Assembly (NCBI GenBank): GCA_902566315.1
Contig: CACFIL010000008.1
Location: forward strand, 1 to 47,744
Reading direction: 5' to 3'
Source: an uncultured Pelagibacteraceae bacterium
GTDB lineage: Bacteria; Pseudomonadota; Alphaproteobacteria; Pelagibacterales; Pelagibacteraceae
DNA length: 47,744 bases
The notes under the pieces are model-generated. The model saw only the letters and a list, made by a program, of their open reading frames with translations. It was not told the DNA's origin and did not search any database. A program made the position numbers and the translations under genes. Shown in pieces: positions 43,612-47,744 of the stretch; position 1 is the first letter of the stretch, and every line of letters begins with the position of its first letter.

Positions 43612-44604
43612 ATGAAAAAATTTATAAATAATAACGATGATTTTCTAAAAGAGAGCCTTACTGGTTTTGGTAAAGCTCATAGTGATATTATAAATGTCAA
43701 TTTAGACCCAAGCTTTGTATCTAGAAAAAATAAAACTAAAGATGGAAAAGTTTCTTTAATTTCAGGCGGTGGAAGTGGACATGAGCCAATGCACGGGGGT
43801 TTTGTTGGTCATGGAATGTTAGATGCAGCATGTCCAGGTTTTGTATTTTCAGCACCAACACCAGATCAGATGCAAGCAGCAGCAGAACACGTAGATAGTG
43901 GCGCAGGAGTTTTATTTATAGTTAAAAATTATTCTGGGGACATCATGAACTTTGAAATGGGAGCTGAAATGTATTCTGGTAAAAACGATAGTATTATTAC
44001 CAACGATGATGTTGCAGTTGAAGACTCTACATTTACTACCGGAAGAAGAGGTGTTGCGGCAACTGTATTGGTAGAAAAAATAGTTGGATCCTTAGCTGAA
44101 CATAATGGATCCCTTGAAGAATGTAAAAAACTTGGTGAAAAAGTTAACAAAAACGCTGGTACGATGGGAGTAGCATTTACAAGTTGTACTGTTCCTGCTG
44201 CTGGAAAACCTACTTTTGATATAGGCGATGATGAAATGGAATTTGGTGTAGGTATTCACGGTGAGCCAGGTAGAAAAAGAGAAAAAATTCAACCATCAAA
44301 AACTATAGTTGGAAACATTTTAGAAGCTATTTTAGACAATTTAAAACCAGAAAAAAATGAGAAGAATTTACTTTTCGTAAATGGCATGGGTGGCACGCCT
44401 TTGACAGAATTATATTTAGTTTATGAGGATGCATGTCAAATTTTGCAATCTAAAGGTGTTGAAGTAACAAAAAGTTTAGTTGGAAATTATTGTACCTCAC
44501 TTGAGATGCAAGGAGCTTCAATTACTCTTCTCAAATGTGATGATGAAATCTTAAAACATTGGGATGCACCAGTTCATACAGCAGCAATGAGATGGGGGAT
44601 GTAA
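43612..44604 (+). CDS. dhaK: Dihydroxyacetone kinase-type subunit K (substrate-binding)
   Basis: A 330-residue DhaK. It has VSLISGGGSGHEPMHGGF, NYSGDIMNFEMG, and the active-site GIHGEPG with H216, the residue that covalently holds the carbonyl substrate as a hemiaminal. It phosphorylates dihydroxyacetone or a related triose or tetrose together with DhaL. A clear AGGAGG Shine-Dalgarno precedes the ATG. Its placement at the end of the ABC operon suggests the imported compound yields the kinase substrate. Confidence 0.93.
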   Translation: MKKFINNNDDFLKESLTGFGKAHSDIINVNLDPSFVSRKNKTKDGKVSLISGGGSGHEPMHGGFVGHGMLDAACPGFVFSAPTPDQMQAAAEHVDSGAGVLFIVKNYSGDIMNFEMGAEMYSGKNDSIITNDDVAVEDSTFTTGRRGVAATVLVEKIVGSLAEHNGSLEECKKLGEKVNKNAGTMGVAFTSCTVPAAGKPTFDIGDDEMEFGVGIHGEPGRKREKIQPSKTIVGNILEAILDNLKPEKNEKNLLFVNGMGGTPLTELYLVYEDACQILQSKGVEVTKSLVGNYCTSLEMQGASITLLKCDDEILKHWDAPVHTAAMRWGM

Positions 44605-44615
44605 GACTTTTCTAA

Positions 44616-45767
44616 TCAAATAACGACTAAATCAAGTTTTTGTTTTCCAAGTCTTTCATTACCATTTTCTGTAACTAGGTAAGTTTCACCCAAGTTCATT
44701 GCTAAATTATTCTCAGAGTCCATTAATATCATATGCATAAAAAATATATTTCCTGGCTTAACTACATATGGATTTCCAGCGTATAACATTGGCCAATCCA
44801 TCCAATTAGGTGAAAAAGTTGCTCCTAAAGAATAACCACAAGCATTCATTCTAGAATTTTTATAGCCTAAATCATCAAAAGTTTTTGCATGAATATCAAA
44901 TACTTCACCAATTTGATTTCCTGGTTTCAATTTACTTTCACAATTGCTTAAAGTCTCAATACAGGCTTCATGCATTTTATAATGTTTTGAATCAGCTTTC
45001 CCAATTAGAATAGTCCGAAACATTGCTGAGTGGTAATGTCTGTAAGTCCCAGCCCATTCTATAGTCAGTTGATCTTTTGAACTTAAAATTTGTTTTTCAG
45101 CTTGGTATCGACACAGAAGTGCATTTTTACCAGATCCGATTATAAACTCATTTGCAGGATAATCGCCACCTCCCTCAAATATAACCTTATTCATTTCAGC
45201 TAAAATCTTAGACTCACTTACACCGGCTTTTGCATGTTTCCAAACTTCATTTAATGCTAGGTCAGCTAAATTTGCTGCTTTTTTTACATAATTAATTTCT
45301 TCATTTGATTTTATAACTCTTAATTTAGTAACTAATTCAGACGTGTCTTCTATTGCGCAGTAATTTTCCAAGGATTTATTCAGCTTCAAAGCATTTCGAC
45401 CAGTTAATCCATATGCTTCGTATTCAACTCCAATTTTTTTACCCTTTAAGTTTAATTCATCTAAAATAATTTTAAGATCTTCAGTAGGATTTGACTCATT
45501 TTTATCAACCCATATTCTAATATCATTAATATTAGAAGTATTTTGTGCCTGTCTTAAATCCGGAGCTCTTGTTAATAAAACTATATTACCTTTTTGATCC
45601 AAAACTAATGTTTGAAAAAAAACATATCCAAATGTGTCATATCCAGTGAGCCAATACATTGACTCCTGCCTAAACATAAGGATAGCATCTAATTTTTCCT
45701 GTTTTAAAAGTTTGATAACCTTATCTTTCCTATTTTTAAATTCTTCTGCAGAAAAATGTAGACCCAT
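44616..45767 (-). CDS. Metal-ligand-less M24 protein (creatinase/ectoine-hydrolase type)
   Basis: A 383-residue pita-bread-fold protein with an N-terminal creatinase_N domain. Where M24 metallopeptidases have D-D-H-E-E, this protein has E and A in IEWAGTYRHYHSAMFRT, Y in CGYSLG, H in FFMHMIL, and G in NLGETYLVT. A metal-free mechanism as in creatinase and ectoine hydrolase is therefore likely. It could hydrolyse an amide or ring such as in ectoine or creatine-like compounds. It overlaps the hydratase-like gene by one base. The name DoeA/EutD would be premature. Confidence 0.83.
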   Translation of the reverse strand: MGLHFSAEEFKNRKDKVIKLLKQEKLDAILMFRQESMYWLTGYDTFGYVFFQTLVLDQKGNIVLLTRAPDLRQAQNTSNINDIRIWVDKNESNPTEDLKIILDELNLKGKKIGVEYEAYGLTGRNALKLNKSLENYCAIEDTSELVTKLRVIKSNEEINYVKKAANLADLALNEVWKHAKAGVSESKILAEMNKVIFEGGGDYPANEFIIGSGKNALLCRYQAEKQILSSKDQLTIEWAGTYRHYHSAMFRTILIGKADSKHYKMHEACIETLSNCESKLKPGNQIGEVFDIHAKTFDDLGYKNSRMNACGYSLGATFSPNWMDWPMLYAGNPYVVKPGNIFFMHMILMDSENNLAMNLGETYLVTENGNERLGKQKLDLVVI

Positions 45768-46537
45768 TAATTGATAGTTGTTCTAACAGTACCAAGTTTG
45801 TCTACTTTACCTATATATTCACCTTTATTTTTAATTGGCACAACTCCAACTGTTGAGCCAGTAAATACATAAAAATCTTTATCTAAAGACACTTTCTCTT
45901 TTCTTATTTTATTGAGAACAAATTTTAAGGAATTTAGTGGGTTTATATAAACAGTATTTGTATTGCCATTTATATTTAACCCTTTCCTATTTTTTAAATT
46001 TGTTTTTAAATTACCAAAATTTATTCTTTTAAATTTTTTCTTAGTACCAACAATAAATTTAATATTTACACCAAAATCGCTGCATAAATCACCTAAATAT
46101 TTTATACCCTTTTTTTTCTGTCTAAATCCAACAACCTCAATACAAGGACCCATGTGAGTAATAAATTTTGTAATATTTTTTGAATTTAATTTCCCTTTAA
46201 AATCAAAAAATTTTTTTTTAATAATATAGTAAACCTCCACTTCAGTACCTAATGCATATTTATTAATTTTTACTCTTCCTCCAGATTTAATCAAATTTTT
46301 TCCAAACACAGTCGAATGAAATGGTTCTTTTTCTTTTAACTTTTTTAAGAGAGTTATTATTGTACCTCCAGCTTTAAAACCAACTTTTGTATCCTTGATC
46401 TTGCTTTCACATAATAGTCTAAGTTTATGTGCCAATTTAATATTTTTACAAAATTTTTCAGGAATTGGATTTATAAGTTTGTTGTTATTATAAGCCTTTA
46501 CTAATTTATTTGATACTGATTGAATATCATTTTTCAT
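45767..46537 (-). CDS. 2-keto-4-pentenoate hydratase / fumarylacetoacetase-family protein
   Basis: A 256-residue, very lysine-rich protein with a diverged FAH/MhpD fold. Recognisable segments are KVGFKAGG, PFHSTVFGKNLI, GTEVEVYYI with the metal-site Glu, HMGPCIEVVGFR and the C-terminal FTGSTVGVVPIKN. Family members hydrate or cleave small keto acids. Co-translation with the M24 enzyme (one-base overlap) suggests they act in one degradation route. The substrate is unknown. Confidence 0.8.
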   Translation of the reverse strand: MKNDIQSVSNKLVKAYNNNKLINPIPEKFCKNIKLAHKLRLLCESKIKDTKVGFKAGGTIITLLKKLKEKEPFHSTVFGKNLIKSGGRVKINKYALGTEVEVYYIIKKKFFDFKGKLNSKNITKFITHMGPCIEVVGFRQKKKGIKYLGDLCSDFGVNIKFIVGTKKKFKRINFGNLKTNLKNRKGLNINGNTNTVYINPLNSLKFVLNKIRKEKVSLDKDFYVFTGSTVGVVPIKNKGEYIGKVDKLGTVRTTIN

Positions 46538-46546
46538 ATCTATAGC

Positions 46547-47335
46547 CTATTGAAGAACTGTCATTGGATCAAGCCTTGTTTGAAACCAATTTATTCTAAA
46601 ATCTAAGTGAGGACCAGTTGATCTACCTGTTGAGCCAACAGTGCCTATTATATCTCCTTTTTTAATCAAATCTCCTACTTCAACCATAACATTTTCAAGA
46701 TGAGAATAAATTGTTGATATCCCATGACCATGATCCATAATAATTGTGCCACCAGTATAGTAAAGATCATTTTCAGCCATCGTAACCACTCCAGCACCAG
46801 AAGATTTAATCTCTGTTCCTTTTTTTGCTGCAATATCTATACCGTAATGAGGCCATCTTGGTTTTCCATTGAGAATTCTTTGGCTGCCATAAACTCCACT
46901 AATTATACCTTCGACAGGAATAATAAATTTTTCAGAAAAAAAAGTTAAATTAGAGTTGATTGCTCTAGCTTCTCCTATCATTCCATTTTCTTTTTTAATT
47001 CTTTTGTAAACAGATTCAGGTGGTGTTACTTTATTTTCAGGTAAACCATCAATTCTTTGAATGTTATACTTACGTTTAAAAACTTTTTTTATTATTTTTT
47101 CTGATTTACCGTTAGTTATTTTTGTTATCAAAACATCAAATTTTCTATCTCGATCAATTCCAAAAACAAAATAACCATTATCTGATACTTTGACATTTTT
47201 TTTATCAATAATTATTTTTGAATTAGGATCTGTTTTTCCTAAAATAAAATGACCTTGTATAAATTTTCCATCAAATTCTATTGCTAAAATATTTGTAGGA
47301 AAAAAAATTGCTAGTATTAGCAACAGTTTTTTCAT
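46547..47335 (-). CDS. Exported M23-family peptidase
   Basis: A 262-residue protein with a signal peptide (LLLILAIFFPTNILA) and a C-terminal LytM/M23 domain. The first zinc motif is intact, H163 and D167 in HYGIDIA. The usual HxH motif reads HLD (H243, D245 in GPHLDFRINWF), so the third ligand position is Asp. I recall this variant in a subset of proteobacterial M23 proteins. It may cleave peptidoglycan cross-bridges or be an inactive regulator. The ATG at 47335 overlaps the stop of the upstream SDR gene by one base. Confidence 0.88.
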   Translation of the reverse strand: MKKLLLILAIFFPTNILAIEFDGKFIQGHFILGKTDPNSKIIIDKKNVKVSDNGYFVFGIDRDRKFDVLITKITNGKSEKIIKKVFKRKYNIQRIDGLPENKVTPPESVYKRIKKENGMIGEARAINSNLTFFSEKFIIPVEGIISGVYGSQRILNGKPRWPHYGIDIAAKKGTEIKSSGAGVVTMAENDLYYTGGTIIMDHGHGISTIYSHLENVMVEVGDLIKKGDIIGTVGSTGRSTGPHLDFRINWFQTRLDPMTVLQ

Positions 47336-47744
47336 TATTTTGCTGTCCAACCTCCATCTATCAGAATGGATGATCCAGTTATCATTGCAGCAGCATCTGA
47401 TGCTAAGAAACATACAGCTGTAGCTACATCACTCTCTTTAGCTGCCTTGCCCATAGGAATATTACCTAAAGCCAGATTTTTGAACTTTTTATTTTTAAAA
47501 AACTTTTTCACCATAGGTGTTTCAACAAATGTTGGAGCAACTGTATTTACTCTGATATTTTTTGTTGCTAACTCAACACCCATGCCCTTTGTTAAACCTT
47601 CAATTCCAAATTTAGTCATATTGTAAATATTTCTACCAGACATGCCTACATGACCAAGTTGGGATGACATATTTATAATTGACCCACCTCTTTTTTTGTT
47701 TTTAATCATTTTTTTTACCACCAACTGTGCAACGTTAAAGGCAG
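47335..47744 (-). CDS. Short-chain dehydrogenase/reductase, C-terminal part (partial at window end)
   Basis: About 136 residues of an SDR read off the right edge; the N-terminal Rossmann loop is outside the window. Present are the active-site serine in INMSSQ, the YxxxK motif as YNMTK, NIRVNTVAPTFVETPM and a C-terminal SSILIDGGWTAK, all typical of FabG-type classical SDRs. Its stop overlaps the M23 gene start by one base. The substrate is unknown. Confidence 0.9.
   Translation of the reverse strand, partial: AFNVAQLVVKKMIKNKKRGGSIINMSSQLGHVGMSGRNIYNMTKFGIEGLTKGMGVELATKNIRVNTVAPTFVETPMVKKFFKNKKFKNLALGNIPMGKAAKESDVATAVCFLASDAAAMITGSSILIDGGWTAK

Noticed and set aside
47336..47413. Upstream start for the M23 peptidase
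   Set aside because: It lies within the SDR coding region and buries the signal peptide; the ATG at 47335 fits the one-base overlap pattern.

Overview
This window is AT-rich DNA with almost no intergenic space, long runs of genes on one strand, and many stop/start pairs overlapping by one base (TAATG or TGATG). The gene content (dimethylglycine-dehydrogenase-type oxidases with their own electron-transfer flavoproteins, a DddP-type DMSP lyase, a single periplasmic Fe(III) transporter, many small exported proteins) points to a streamlined marine alphaproteobacterium, most likely SAR11 (Pelagibacterales). That assignment rests on style and gene content read by eye, not on a database search. I saw no rRNA, tRNA, CRISPR, IS element or phage.

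Bases 1-12934 are one plus-strand run for methylated-compound catabolism. It begins with the tail of a GcvT-type protein, then a methyltransferase, a Rieske oxygenase of the quaternary-amine type, a SET-domain protein, a DddP-like DMSP lyase, a minimal APS-kinase-like protein with a HIGH-type nucleotidyltransferase, a crotonase-fold protein without the classical catalytic glutamates, a CoA-binding protein, a flavodoxin-fold reductase and two small envelope proteins. It ends with a dimethylglycine/sarcosine dehydrogenase followed by etfB, etfA and ETF:quinone oxidoreductase, so oxidase and electron carriers to ubiquinone are adjacent. Bases 12935-13776 (minus) hold a DUF2237 protein and hisI.

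Bases 13857-24648 (plus) hold folE, an AcuI-like acryloyl-CoA reductase with a LysR regulator, a Fur-box-controlled Fe(III) transporter (binding protein, small CxxC protein, stem-loop, fused permease, ATPase), a further dehydrogenase of the DMGDH type, a TauD-like dioxygenase and an AEC transporter. Bases 24650-26754 (minus) are a D-malate/tartrate dehydrogenase and GMP reductase. Bases 26857-34742 (plus) carry a haloacetate dehalogenase with a complete fluoroacetate-dehalogenase active site, tldD/tldE, TPR and histidine-phosphatase exported proteins, an aminotransferase, a Rossmann-fold oxidoreductase, a SOUL protein and a cupin.

Bases 34798-44604 centre on a divergent sugar/polyol locus: a Gfo/Idh/MocA dehydrogenase and an IolE-like isomerase leftward, and a complete ABC importer (binding protein, two permeases, a small membrane protein, two ATPases) followed by dhaL and dhaK rightward. 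Bases 44616-47744 (minus) hold a metal-ligand-less M24 (creatinase/ectoine-hydrolase type) enzyme, a hydratase of the MhpD/FAH type, an M23 peptidase and the C-terminal part of a short-chain dehydrogenase that runs off the window.

The most interesting part is 329-4609. There a Rieske oxygenase, a SET-domain protein, a DMSP lyase and a two-gene kinase/nucleotidyltransferase module are packed with overlaps or gaps of a few bases, a combination I cannot match to a described pathway.
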